A program made the position numbers and the translations under genes. From Isoetes taiwanensis (taxonomy: Eukaryota; Streptophyta; Lycopodiopsida; Isoetales; Isoetaceae), in contig JAJEKV010000010.1 in assembly GCA_021234155.1 (NCBI GenBank), positions 10,528,511 to 10,592,510 on the forward strand: 64,000 bases of DNA. Direction: 5' to 3'. The notes beneath the pieces were generated by a model, which was given only the letters and a program-made list of their open reading frames with translations, ran no database searches and was not told where the DNA came from. This document shows positions 46,551 through 56,575 of this stretch, in pieces. Numbering within the stretch: the first letter of the stretch is position 1; each line of letters opens with the position of its first letter.

Positions 46551-47174
46551 TCATTTGGAGATCCGAGATTCCTGCAGTAGACCCTTCCAAAGAATTTCAA
46601 AAAATAAAAAGGAAAAAGAACTCCCCAACTCCAGAACTTCCGAACTCCCGAGCTCTGGCTGCAGATGAAACCTCCCACATAATAGGATATGTTCAGAGAA
46701 TCCTTCAGAAATAGACTCAGCAGATTGGTAAGATTGTTGAGGATAAGCCATAAATGCCTCTGTTGCCCTAGAGCTTGAAGAATTAGGTCTAGAAGATGGA
46801 GTATTAGGGTTAGGGTTAGGGTTTGGAGAGGAAGAAGAATCGATCTGTTCATGGAGTCTGACGGAAACATTGAGTATGCCATGTTTACGGCCTGAAGATC
46901 TGCGCACACTATAAGCCATAAACTGAGTATTTATGCACTATTTTGCCTTGCATCCGAAGGGATATCTCAAAAGGGATTCTTACAGTTCCTACTAAATAAT
47001 CACTTTCGGGGCTCCATGGGAATAAATTTCTACCATAAATGCGCCCGCCTCGTCTCGAATGCTTGAATCATCCACAGAAAACGTTAGCTTGCCATTCCAG
47101 ACAAGATTGTTGCCTGCGTCTTCAATAGGGATTTGTTTTTCAAGGAAAGGTATGAAGATCTTAGTGCCAATCAC
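46551..47174 (-). pseudogene. SRC2-type C2-domain fragment
   Basis: The minus-strand pieces, in order, are NNLVWNGKLTFSVDDSSIRD with AGAFMVEIYSHGAPK, then VGTVRIPFEISLR in another frame, then MAYSVRRSSGRKHGILNVSV. In plant SRC2-like proteins the end of a C2 domain reads W...f.v.e....L.vEi, then iG.v.vPv..L, then Y.VR..sGk.kG.Lnfsy. The match of three blocks in order is convincing, though from memory. C2 domains bind calcium and phospholipid. Two frame changes and missing ends mark it as a captured fragment. Confidence 0.55.
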
Positions 47175-47550
47175 TTGACTTGATCAAAAGCCTACAACTC
47201 ACCAAAATGCTATCAAGCAGCCCAGACAGATTCGGTATGGCAACAATCAACACAGATCCAAATCTGTTTCCACTCTGATCACAAGAACATTAATTTTTTG
47301 CAAGAATGCCCTGAAATGCTATCCAGGAGGCTTGCATGTTCAGCCTCTAAAATAAAAAGAGGGCTTTTGTTGTGAGCCCTTGGATGTTGGACCATTAAAA
47401 AAAAAAAAACTAAATCAACGACTAAGAAATGGTGCACTCTAGATGTACGCATTAGTACATCCATTCGAATACGCCATGAAATCTTAGGAAAACCTTTGTG
47501 AAAAGCGTACAAAAACACAAACAAAACCCCCTGTTATTATGCTACATATT

Positions 47551-47864
47551 AGTATGCTGAGGTTACCGTGCAGGAATCCTTCTCCAGCAGATGTTCTACC
47601 ATTCGATGCTAGAACAGGAGAGCCTTTAAAATGGAGCAGAGTGCAAGATTTGAATTGTTCACAAGTCAAATTCTATGTAATTGAGGGGCAACATTCAGTT
47701 CGAGCAGCTCAAGAAATTCTTGCTAATAATACTTTACCTTCAGAGCTTTCTGCACTCTATAAAAGTCGAATGTGTAGAATCTTGGATGGTCACACCCCTG
47801 ACATTCAATTGTCAATGATAAGTCATGCACAGAATAGCATAAACGAGCTTTTCAAGTATGAAAG
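47551..47864 (+). pseudogene. ParB-like domain exon, element 2
   Basis: The exon resumes directly after insertion A (SMLRLPCRNPSPADVLPFDA). It shows SQVKFYVIEGQHSVRAAQEI, the ParB/sulfiredoxin-fold signature (normally DGHHR or EGQHR, then a helix), followed by DGHTPDIQLSMISHAQNSIN, where ParB proteins have a short helix and N-rich segment. It ends at AAAG|GTATGT with the phase open for 51380. ParB proteins bind palindromic parS sites and some use CTP as a clamp switch. The catalytic or CTP-binding state here cannot be judged. Confidence 0.65.
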
Positions 47865-48069
47865 GTATGTTGTATTCTCATGCTTCTTTTTATATTGTAC
47901 CAATTATTAATGACCTAATTATAACTTGCAGACATGTGTCTGAAATTAACTTAGTCAAATACACTATTATTCTATTAATTTCTTATTTCAATTATTTTAT
48001 TTCGAAAGTGACAAAAGCAATTTGCTTACTTAAGTCATGTTTAATAGTCATCTTTCAGACATCTGTCTG

Positions 48070-48572
48070 AAATTTTTTTAATATAACAATCAACACACAA
48101 CTACCATTAACATTATTAACACAAACCATTGCATTTGACACATTTAAATTAAAATCCCCCTTAAACCCCCTTTAGTTTGGGTGCATATTCACACGGGGGG
48201 TTACTCCGGGCAACGAGAGCTGTCGGATGGGCATATTTGCCCTTTATTCCAAGATCTAGACCGTACATAGCGATCCTCGATTATGGGGTATGCATGTACA
48301 AGTATTTGTATACTGTATATTAAGATTTGCAAAATACTATAAGGTTTGAGAGAATGTACTTAATGGTGTTAATTTTGTACATGTATTGTAAATAGATTTT
48401 TGGAGCTCTCGCTGCCCTACATAACCCCCCGTGTGAATATGCACCCAAACCAAAGGGGGTTTAAGGGGGATTTTAATTTAAATGTGTCAAATGCAATGGT
48501 TTGTGTTAATAATGTTAATGGTAGTTGTGTGTTGATTGTTATATTAAAAAAAATTTTGGGCCCTTCGGGCCC
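48070..48572. repeat. Fold-back unit B with terminal hairpin
   Basis: The left arm AATATAACAATCAACACACA is the exact inverse of the right arm TGTGTGTTGATTGTTATATT near 48525, and the inversion continues through the GTTTGGGTGCATATTCACAC blocks. Arms are about 135 bases. A perfect GC hairpin follows the right arm. Confidence 0.85.
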
Positions 48573-48902
48573 TAACTAAAGCAGAAAGAAAATAGGAAAA
48601 TCTTCCACCTAACATCGAGAAATGAAGAAACATCCATTCAGCACTATTACAAGTTGAAATACCATATATATAAATTTTTGCTCAACAAGCAATAGAATGT
48701 GAAAAAATATATGTCATAGAAATCTTTGTTGTAGGACTTTGAAGAAACAAAGGTAAATAATAATGATGCAGAACAATATTTCCACGCAACAATAAACAAC
48801 TGTGTATGTTGTGGTGGCACACTGACTCTATGGTAAAAGGTGCAGGTCGTTGTAGAAGCTTACCACTGTTAAGGATCACCTTTTCCATAGACTTCACCAT
48901 TT

Positions 48903-49340
48903 CATAGGCTCATCAGCCAAAGCTTTAGCAGCAGGCAAAAATCTTCTCATAATAAAAAATCTCGGCACCGGATCATTGTATAACTTCGGTAGGAATTTGT
49001 AAAGTATTATCTTCTTGCTGGTCCAAGCTTACTCTTTCATCCAAGCTTACTTTGCAAGTATCGCTCTGATGTCATTACGATCAAGCGTGTCGCGAAACAT
49101 CGAAAATGTTTCACTATCTTCAGTTGTGGACTCAAGTGCAATTAATCTCCTGGGTTGAATCTTGTCAGGCTCAACCTTTTTCAATTGAGCAGGAGACTCA
49201 GGAAAACCTGCAGGTTTGGGGCTAAAAACAGAGAGTCTATGGTGAGCTGGACAAGGCATTGTTCTTCCAGGAGGCAGGCGAGGCATGGGTGTGGCTTCAA
49301 AGTATGTTTCCCTATTCTTATTTTTACGTCTTCCAAGTGA
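48903..49340 (-). pseudogene. Captured plant gene fragment, possibly DUF688-type
   Basis: The minus-strand frame reads MPRLPPGRTMPCPAHHRLSV and FSPKPAGFPESPAQLKKVEP. A further piece near 48903-48990 reads MRRFLPAAKALADE. PRLPPGR and RRFLPAAKA-type segments are ones I associate with a plant-specific uncharacterised family (DUF688), by recollection only. It is inside insertion B, broken by stops, and is a captured fragment. Confidence 0.4.
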
Positions 49341-51379
49341 CTGCTCTCAGACAAATGGCACAGATCCTGGAATTCTAAGAGATCCCAAATTTGAATCAGA
49401 ACTCATATAGAGGTCACTTCTACGACTGGCCCATATTAATACTTCTTCTTCATCATGCCTCACTAAATCTAGAGTATTCTCCGCATCTAAAATGAATCAC
49501 CATGTCGAACTGCATAAATCGGCTTTATTTCTGCATAAACAAAAATAAAACAGAGGACTTACATTAGGTAGAGAGAAAGACATACTGAAGGAGAGATTTG
49601 GGACTGATTGCTCTGCTTCTTGCTGCATTTTTCTGACTAAGGGTCTTCATTCTGATTCTGCTCCTATTGTCATTAGAGTTATCCTACAACAACATTAGCA
49701 GGTCAGTATGTCATTTCACAAAAATCTCGGGACCTTAATACAAATCTTGAAAATTTCTGCCATGTTAGCCGAAGTATTAGGACAACTATATGATATATCC
49801 CCGACACTTGCAGAAACTTGCTCCACCTTTTGGAAAGAGAACACGTGACATTTTTCAATTCTTTTGCTTACTCCTAGCAATCCACCAACAGAAGGAAATT
49901 GAACATGAATCTGAAGATGGTAGACATGCCTGAGCTTCACTTTTATAACTTGCTCCACTGGCCAATACGTCTTCGCAAATTTCATGACCTGAATGTATTT
50001 CCAAAGGATGCTGCAAGTAAATATTCTCTGACGGTGAGATCAAATTTTGTTGATATACGTGCCATGCCATTTGGATCGTCCTGGCAGCATCATGCCAACT
50101 AGAAACCATGCATCTAAGAAACAAGCAGCCTAAGATATTTTCGTCTTGCAATTTTCATCCTAAAGCTTGCCTAAATTTTGATCACAGAGCGTTTCACATC
50201 AAGATATTTCTTTCTGCTTCTTGCTGCATTTTTCTTTTGAGTGCTGCAAGAATCCAAAAATCCCTTTGCACTGGAGTAACCTGGCCCTTGTATCCTCTGA
50301 AAAACAGATTTGAACGGATGCCTTGCTTATGGTAATGAATCCAGGGTCAGCAAAGGAAATCGAGTATCTATAAGACGTGATCGGGCAAGAACAGATCCCG
50401 GCTTGTGCCTGGCCCTTGAGAGATGAGCAACTGGCATTACCAATTAGGCCGCGAGGGAATCTGCATGATGATGCTTCCGAAAAAATCTGCTCCCTGTTGT
50501 CTTGGGGGCATTCCCTGTTCTTTGCAACTCCAGGTGAGGATGGAAGATCAGAAGATAGCAACGGAAAAAGATAGAAGCGGGCCCTGTTAGGGTTTTGTAA
50601 CGCATGCTTTGCACTTAAGCAAATTCCAAATTTCAAAGATTTGCCATGGCGGCCAACATTGCTACAAAATCCCTCCTCCAGAGAGCAAGAACATAGAAGT
50701 TTCTTCTCCGGAAGCAAATCTGGCTGGCAACCGTAAAGCAAACCCTTTCCTCAAAGAACCCTAAAATAAGGGACCTCGATGCTTGCATGTATGTTTTTGG
50801 AACTTAATAATAATTGATTTTTCCTTAAAAAAGAGGGCTTTTGTTGTGAGCCCTTGGATGTTGGACCATTGAAAAAAAAAAACCAAATCAACGACTAAGA
50901 AATGGTGCACTCTAGATATACACATTAGTACATCCATTCGAATACGCCATGAAATCTTAGGAAAACCTTTGTGAAAAGCGTACAAAAACACAAAGAAAAC
51001 CCCCTGTTATTATGCTATATATTCTTTTCAGAAGGGCATGTGTAATTTCAGACGAATGTCTGTAAGTCAAGCTCTAATGATAGTCTTTGAGACGTGTATC
51101 AAGTAATTATTAGTTTATTCCTTTATGAGATATAAACTGTTTGTAAAACATTTGTAAATGAGATATTCAAAGGTCATGTGTACTTTCAGACAAGTGTCTG
51201 TAAGTGAATCCCTAATGAGAGTCTTTCAGACGTGTCTGAAAGCATGTCCAGACTAATTTAATAGCCTTGAGATATATATTGTACTTGCATACAAATGTCT
51301 GTATTTGAGATTCTTTCATTTGTTAGTATTTACAGACTAGTGTCCGTAAGTAGCTGATTATTTACTTTTAAAATTGCAG

Positions 51380-53173
51380 TCCTTACACTGATCAAGTTTC
51401 CCATGCGCGAGCTCAATAGATAGCGTTAGGCAGGCCGCCAAGGCCTGTGACATGCAGCTCCAAGGACACAGTTTGGCAGGTATGCTTACAGAATCAAAAT
51501 CATAGGTTTGTAGGGTGCCTTAGTTTTTTTCTAGAATTGACTTAATTTGTTTCTATGTGTCTAGAGATTTGAAGACTTCTGCAAATATACGATTATAGAG
51601 AAGCCCAATAAGTCGGATATGTCATCAAAAGCAGCTCCAAGAATGACCGAGCACTATGACCTAATAATGTGTTCTGACGAAGAATGGAGTAATTGGAAAC
51701 TAATATGGGAAGCTTGGAAGAATTCGAAACTTCTTGACAAAAATGGAAAACCTCCTACAAGTCCAGCTCCAGATATTTTTGTGAGTACTTATATGCGTCC
51801 ATTTCAGGGGCTTATGCGAGAGGAGATGCTAGAAGTTCAGTCTAAAATTCTAAGTGGTGAAGTGCTACTTCGAAAGGGGACAAGTAAGTCTTCTAAAAAG
51901 ATCGTAAATAAAGCAATTCTAAATGTGAAGGATGTAAAGGAATATGCAAAATAGCTAAAGCAAGCAAGGGCTATGCAAGATGGCATTGTCAAATTTTGCA
52001 CGTATGTATCGATTCACGAGGGAGATTATGAATTTTTAAATCAAGATGTGACATTACTGATGGGGATATGGAGAAGCTCAAAGTATGGAGCTCGCAGTAC
52101 TTAGATACTGCAACAAAGAGAAATGTTAAGACCATAGACCTTCCAGATAGGGTAAAAGAGTTTTTGAAGGAACGTCTAGGCTTTCCCGTTGTTAAGTTTG
52201 ATCCAATAACAAGTGAGAGCAGCTATTTAATCAGTATTGGTAGTAAAGGCTATTGTGGAGAAACTTCAACAAAGGCTCCAATTAGCCTATTTGTTTTGAA
52301 CTTAATGGAGGAAAACATGGATCATTTTGATAATCATGATCTCGAGCAGTTTTGGAGAACTTGCAGGCATATGACAACACTAGAAAAATATACTGTTGTT
52401 ATATTTGTTAGAATGGGTATACAATCTGCAAATGTGATTCAAAGTGCTGAGAGCATTGTTGGTGAAAAGAAAGTGGTTTACGGCATCTATGAACATTCTG
52501 AACAGTCTGGAGAAAAAGTATCTGTCAATAATCCTTTCAGCATTGTAGTCACAGTAATGATTAGCAAGGGCCAGATACCTGCTATTACTTGTTGGCCTCA
52601 CGACTATAACTTCCAACAACTGCTTATGAAGGTTCATGATAACTCATTAAATTTGAGAGATGTACCCTTTATGGAAGAGTATCCTACTTTAGATTATGTG
52701 TGCCTTGGCGAGGGTGTTGTGCTGAAGAGGCATATTAGACCTAGAATTGTCAAGTATATAATTAGTTCATTTTGTACCGAAGAGAATTCTATGGTCTGTG
52801 AGTGGTACATGCATGGAACATTTGGGCAAGGGGCGTTATGTCTTGGAAAGAAGGTAGTGTCTATTGTCAAATCCACTCACATGGAAGAATTTTGCCATAA
52901 GTATTTTGATTCTGTAGTATACTTTGCCAAGTCAACAAAAAGCAAAGTATCAGAGGTCTCAACCGATGATGAGGACGAAGAAAATCCTTCTAGCAATAGT
53001 TCTGAGCATATTGCAGCTGCACAAAATGATGACAAGAATGAGGACATACTTAGCAATACAAATCAAAATGGAGTTACTATCGAAGTTTTAGGAGCAACGG
53101 GTCTTGAAGAACCTATGGAGCATGCAGTTGAGAGGTTGCCTTCTTTACCTCTTGCACTTCCAGACGAGTGTCT
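51380..53173 (+). pseudogene. Methyltransferase-like region, element 2
   Basis: Two exons, 51380-51479 and 51565-53173, join in phase. The first carries a stop (TAG near 51416). The second reads EHYDLIMCSDEEWSNWKLIW, has a stop at 51953 and a frameshift near 52040, then MEKLKVWSSQYLDTATKRNV onward as one open frame. Where the element 1 protein has LCIADIPYGF, this one has LFVLNLMEEN, so the D-P-P-Y-type catalytic motif is absent. The motif I region, SMVCEWYMHGTFGQGALCLG, keeps an F-x-G-x-G-like loop. This suggests a methyltransferase fold without catalysis. An acidic linker follows (VSTDDEDEENPSS). Exon 53173 ends inside a palindrome at a GTAACC donor. Confidence 0.6.
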
Positions 53174-53264
53174 GTAACCTCTAAAATATGTCTTTAAATT
53201 TATGGAAAACCATTTAAGCTCTTCCATTCTCTTAATGTTCCCTTCATGTTTTAAATTTTGTCAG

Positions 53265-54075
53265 ATGTGATGATTTACATATTAACGATACGGGGAGCCA
53301 GACGAGTCAGGTAATGGAAGGACGTGAAACGCCAGCAGTCGACATTCATGTTATGGTCTCAGATGTAGAAGGTGTATTTTCTAGTCAACCTGAAGTGGAT
53401 GAGCAATTAACATCATCATTGAACAAAAAGTGGCCAAGAAAGTTACTTATTCTAGATATTAATGGTGTTCTTGCATCTTTAGTATCTAAGAAAAGGGCTT
53501 CCACCATCAGAACATTACAAAAGCCTATTGTATCTGAAATGAAGCACATTTATCCTAGGCCACGTATAGAAGAGTTTATTGCTTTTTGTCTTGAAAGATT
53601 TGATGTGGCAGTTTGGTCTTCATTAACATATAAGAGGGTTGTAAGTACACTCAAGGATATCGGGCTGAAGAAATATGTTCACAACTTTTCATTCACTTGG
53701 TCACAATCTGATTGTATGTGTCTCGAAGACGTACCAATTGATGTGTCTGAAGGGAAGCCAGTTTTTCTCAAAAAATTGGAAAGTGTATACCAACAATTCG
53801 GAGGGAAGTACCATGAGGGCAACACCATCTTGGTAGATGGTTGTCCTTATAAATGCTATATGAATACAAGAAATAGCATATTTGTCAAGTTCTACCGCCC
53901 GGAAGAACATGAGACAGACGACTATCTTTTCACGGACATCGTTCCTTTGCTTATGGAGCTTGAGAAATGTGATAAAGTTGCTCCAATCATTAATATGTAT
54001 CCTAAATTCAAACAAGTAGACCATATAAATGAAAATGTTATGAAGGCTTTAGACACGTTATTTCTTGGTATTTAA
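53265..54075 (+). CDS. FCP1-like HAD phosphatase domain, element 2
   Basis: This exon begins after a TTTTGTCAG acceptor, and its phase continues the acidic linker that ends at 53173, so it should be the C-terminal domain of the same protein; alternatively it starts at the ATG at 53314. It has motif I as KLLILDINGVL, the segment HIYPRPRIEEFIAFCLERFD, motif II as VAVWSS, GKPVFLKKL for the conserved lysine, and ILVDGCPYKCYMN where active enzymes have DDSP(Y/x)K. The frame is intact over 253 residues to the stop at 54075. FCP1/SCP enzymes remove phosphate from Ser/Thr in proteins. The D-x-N-G and DGCP changes make activity uncertain. It is closely related to the domain at 944-1564. Confidence 0.75.
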
Positions 54076-54931
54076 CCAAGAAATACAAGCAAGTTTTGTA
54101 ATGTCACCACTTATTGAAGGGAAATAAATGTACTTTGGACAATACATTTGTTCAGGTTTCTAGTGTCAGCATTTGTGCTAACTATGAAATACAAGGAAAT
54201 TTTCTAGTGGCAGCATTTGTTGAAAAGACAAGAAATGTACTTTGAGCAACATCCTTGTTCAAATGTTGTATTAAAATGAAAGCTATTATGTGTTTTACTT
54301 GTTCAAATTTTATATAACTGGAAGCTATATTGTGTTTTTTTCAGCAATATTTGGTTTCTTGTTTTATTTTTATAACATAAAAACTTTAATGTTTGTTTAA
54401 AATTTGTAGATATGTATAGAACATCTGTCTGTAACCTTAAAAGTGGGAATTGCATGAGTTCCATTTTAATGAAATGGAGATTACATATTCATATTCATAT
54501 TGTCTAGTCTGACAATCATTATCTGCTTATCTGCATGCTTACATCCTAAAGAGCAGTGTTGATGAATAGAGATAGAAATTGCGAACCTTTAGCACCTATT
54601 GAAAATTTCATTTCACAAAGGCAATAAGAGGTAGAATACCATATAGAAATAGCTGCTTGTCACTGCCAAGGACCAACAAAAGTTATCAACCAAGAATCAA
54701 TCAGGAATCATCAAAATCAGCAGTTACAAACAATTTGTAGAAGCCAAAGAAAATTGTGGCAGCTTCTATTGAAAAAGTATAGTACATCTGAACGAATACA
54801 AACTACGACTACTTCTGGAGTCTAGAGCATTCCAAATGTCCCAGGAAGAGGCAAATTTAGTTTGAGGCATTTAAATCATACCCCACTATGCACGATACTC
54901 CAAAACCAGGTTATAACATGCATTACCACAA
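54076..54931. other. Right arm of element 2, no gene
   Basis: It is AT-rich. The last decayed palindrome of element 2 lies at about 54424. No inverted terminus or coding signal was found. Confidence 0.5.
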
Positions 54932-55330
54932 CCATTGGGTCCAACACATTTAAATTAAAATCCCCCTTAAACCCCCTTTGGTTTGGGTGCATATTCACAC
55001 GGGGGGTGACGTAGGGCAGCGAGAGCCCTCATAATTGTATTTTGCACGTAAGAAATCAACACCATATAGTATTCCACTTGAAATCTTATAGTATTTTGCA
55101 AATCTTGTTATACAGTATAGCAAATTTTGTACTTGCATACCCCACAAACGAGGAACTTTACGTACGGTTTAGATTAAGGAATAAGGGGTGAATATGCCTA
55201 TCCAACAGCTCTCGTTGCCCGGAGTCACCCCCCGTGTGAATATGCACCCAAACCAAAGGGGGTTTAAGGGGGATTTTAATTTAAATGTGTTGGACCCAAT
55301 GGTTGTGTTAATTAATGTCAATGGTAGTTA
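54932..55330. repeat. Fold-back unit C
   Basis: The arms AACCATTGGGTCCAACACAT and its inverse near 55290-55310 enclose the same GTTTGGGTGCATATTCACAC blocks. The core is inverted relative to units A, B and D, as shown by GACGTAGGGCAGCGAGAGCC near 55007. A family X end (TTATTATGCTACATATT) follows at 55571-55587. Confidence 0.8.
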
Positions 55331-56117
55331 TGTGTTGGTTGTTAATGTCAATGGTTGTTATGTGTTGGGGGATTTAATTTTTATATGTTGGATGGCTCAT
55401 AATTGTATTTTGCACGTAACTAGAATTCACTTGAGGCTTTCATCTGTAGCTTTTGAATTTGATCACAATAAAGCAAATAGAACATAAGTAAAAGTTACAA
55501 TAAAGATAGAGCAGATTGATCCCATTATTCTGAAAGTTATAAAGTTTGCAATACAAAGAAAACCCCCTTGTTATTATGCTACATATTGTTACTTCCGCTA
55601 CAACTATTTCTCTTTCACAATGACACCATTGTTTATCAATCCATATGATTTTGGATGCTTCATCTCTAGCTTAAAGGTAATGCATGATTCACCTTATGGT
55701 TCGATTAAAGTTCCAAACCTACAATATAAATGCATTCTTGTGGCCACTGTTTGACTGATCTACGTGACATGGAAAAGGGCGGAATAATCCTTTGTTGTGT
55801 GCATAAGAATCCGTTTGTTGATTGAAGCTAAAGGTCGGGTTGCTATGAACAATTCGGCAGGAATATCCAAGAGTTGGAAGCAAACATAGGGCCTAAACTC
55901 TAAACTCTTTTTGAATCTGCAAAGAAATCTTAGGAAGGAAACAAAAAGGGTTTTGCAAAGACTACATTGTAGAATCGAAAACCAATATCTTGTAAAAAAA
56001 AACATTATGCTAACTGAAGAAACATTAAAAAACAAATACCTTTGTAAGTGTGAGCAAAAAATCCATCTCGTGGTAGTAAAATCCACTTCGGCAATAAGAA
56101 TCCAAGAGGGCAAGTAC

Positions 56118-56400
56118 ACATGCATATGCACACATGCACACACATGCACACATGCACATGCACTTGCACTTGCACTTGCACATGCACAATACACATGCAC
56201 ATGCACATGCACATGCACAATACACATGCACATGCACATGCACTTGCACGCACATGCACATGCATGTGCACATGCACATGCATACACATGCGCAGTGTTC
56301 ATGCACAAACACTGCGCTGTGCATGTGCACATGCATGTGCATGTGTGTGCATGTGCATGTGCGTGCATGTGCATGTGTTCATGCACAAACACATGCAGAG
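56118..56400. repeat. CACATG/GCACAT microsatellite
   Basis: About 280 bases of alternating purine and pyrimidine units (ACATGCACATGCAC) change direction near 56300 to GTGCATGTGCATG, making one large inverted repeat around GCACAAACACTGCGC. Alternating tracts of this kind can adopt Z-DNA or cruciform structures. Cys/His-rich open frames here are not genes. Confidence 0.9.
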
Positions 56401-56426
56401 AAAGACAACAACCCTCGGATTGTTCC

Positions 56427-56575
56427 AACCAACAAAAATCAACGGCCCATAAAGGGTGCACTCTAGAAATACTATTTAGTACACCTCAACGAATACAACA
56501 ACGAAATCATAGAAAAACCATGTGAAAAAACGTATAAAAATCTAAAAGTAACCCCATGTTATTGTGCTACATATT
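56427..56575 (-). repeat. Family X terminal segment, diverged
   Basis: It matches the last 150 bases of insertions A and B with many changes (GGTGCACTCTAGAAATAC, then GTTATTGTGCTACATATT). Confidence 0.65.

Larger units (their letters stand above)
44599..47550 (-). mobile_element. Insertion A (family X), carries two gene fragments
   Basis: This interrupts one exon of the element 2 gene: ...HMRNI (to 44598) continues as SMLRLPCRNPSP from 47551. The left part is a fold-back unit and the hairpin GGCCCTTCGGGCC (45038-45050). The right end is TTATTATGCTACATATT, shared with other family X ends. Between them lie fragments resembling GH9 endoglucanase and an SRC2-type C2 protein, both on the minus strand. 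Class is uncertain. Gene-fragment capture suggests a Helitron-like or Pack-type element. Confidence 0.6.
48070..51023 (-). mobile_element. Insertion B (family X), carries a gene fragment
   Basis: It lies in the intron after the ParB-like exon, between palindromes at 48056 and 51049. The left part is a fold-back unit ending with the hairpin GGGCCCTTCGGGCCC (48558-48572). The right end reads TTATTATGCTATATATT. The last 200 bases before that end match insertion A closely. A captured host gene fragment is present at 48903-49340. The length is almost the same as insertion A although the cargo differs. Confidence 0.6.
37502..54440. mobile_element. Element 2: transposase-like plus ParB/MTase-like/HAD
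   Basis: This has the same plan as element 1: a minus-strand transposase-like gene (37502-43281) and a divergent plus-strand gene (43545-54075) around a short shared upstream region, with about a dozen CAGACnnnTGTCTG palindromes from 42171 to about 54440. Two insertions of about 2.95 kb (44599-47550 and 48070-51023) and a smaller one at about 37885-38191 interrupt the genes. I could not find terminal inverted repeats. The left edge may have been lost to the Helitron ending at 37394. The limits given are those of the recognised genes and palindromes. Confidence 0.65.
42171..54440. repeat. Element 2 palindrome CAGACnnnTGTCTG, about 12 copies
   Basis: Copies lie at 42173, 42310, 42455, 47929, 48056, 51049, 51187, 51227 (a short form), 51333 and 53161, with decayed ones near 42231, 42505, 51290 and 54424. 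Many extend to TTTCAGAC...GTCTGTAA. The three centre bases vary. They lie in introns of both genes and after the final stop; the copy at 53161 overlaps a probable splice donor. I saw none outside element 2. Confidence 0.88.

Noticed and set aside
46800-46826. TTAGGG repeats as a telomere or interstitial telomere
   Set aside because: Only three short units are present and they lie in the Asn/Pro-coding part of a captured gene fragment.
55760-56525. Cys/His/Met-rich open frames of up to 233 residues
   Set aside because: They arise from the CACATG microsatellite and appear in several frames at once.
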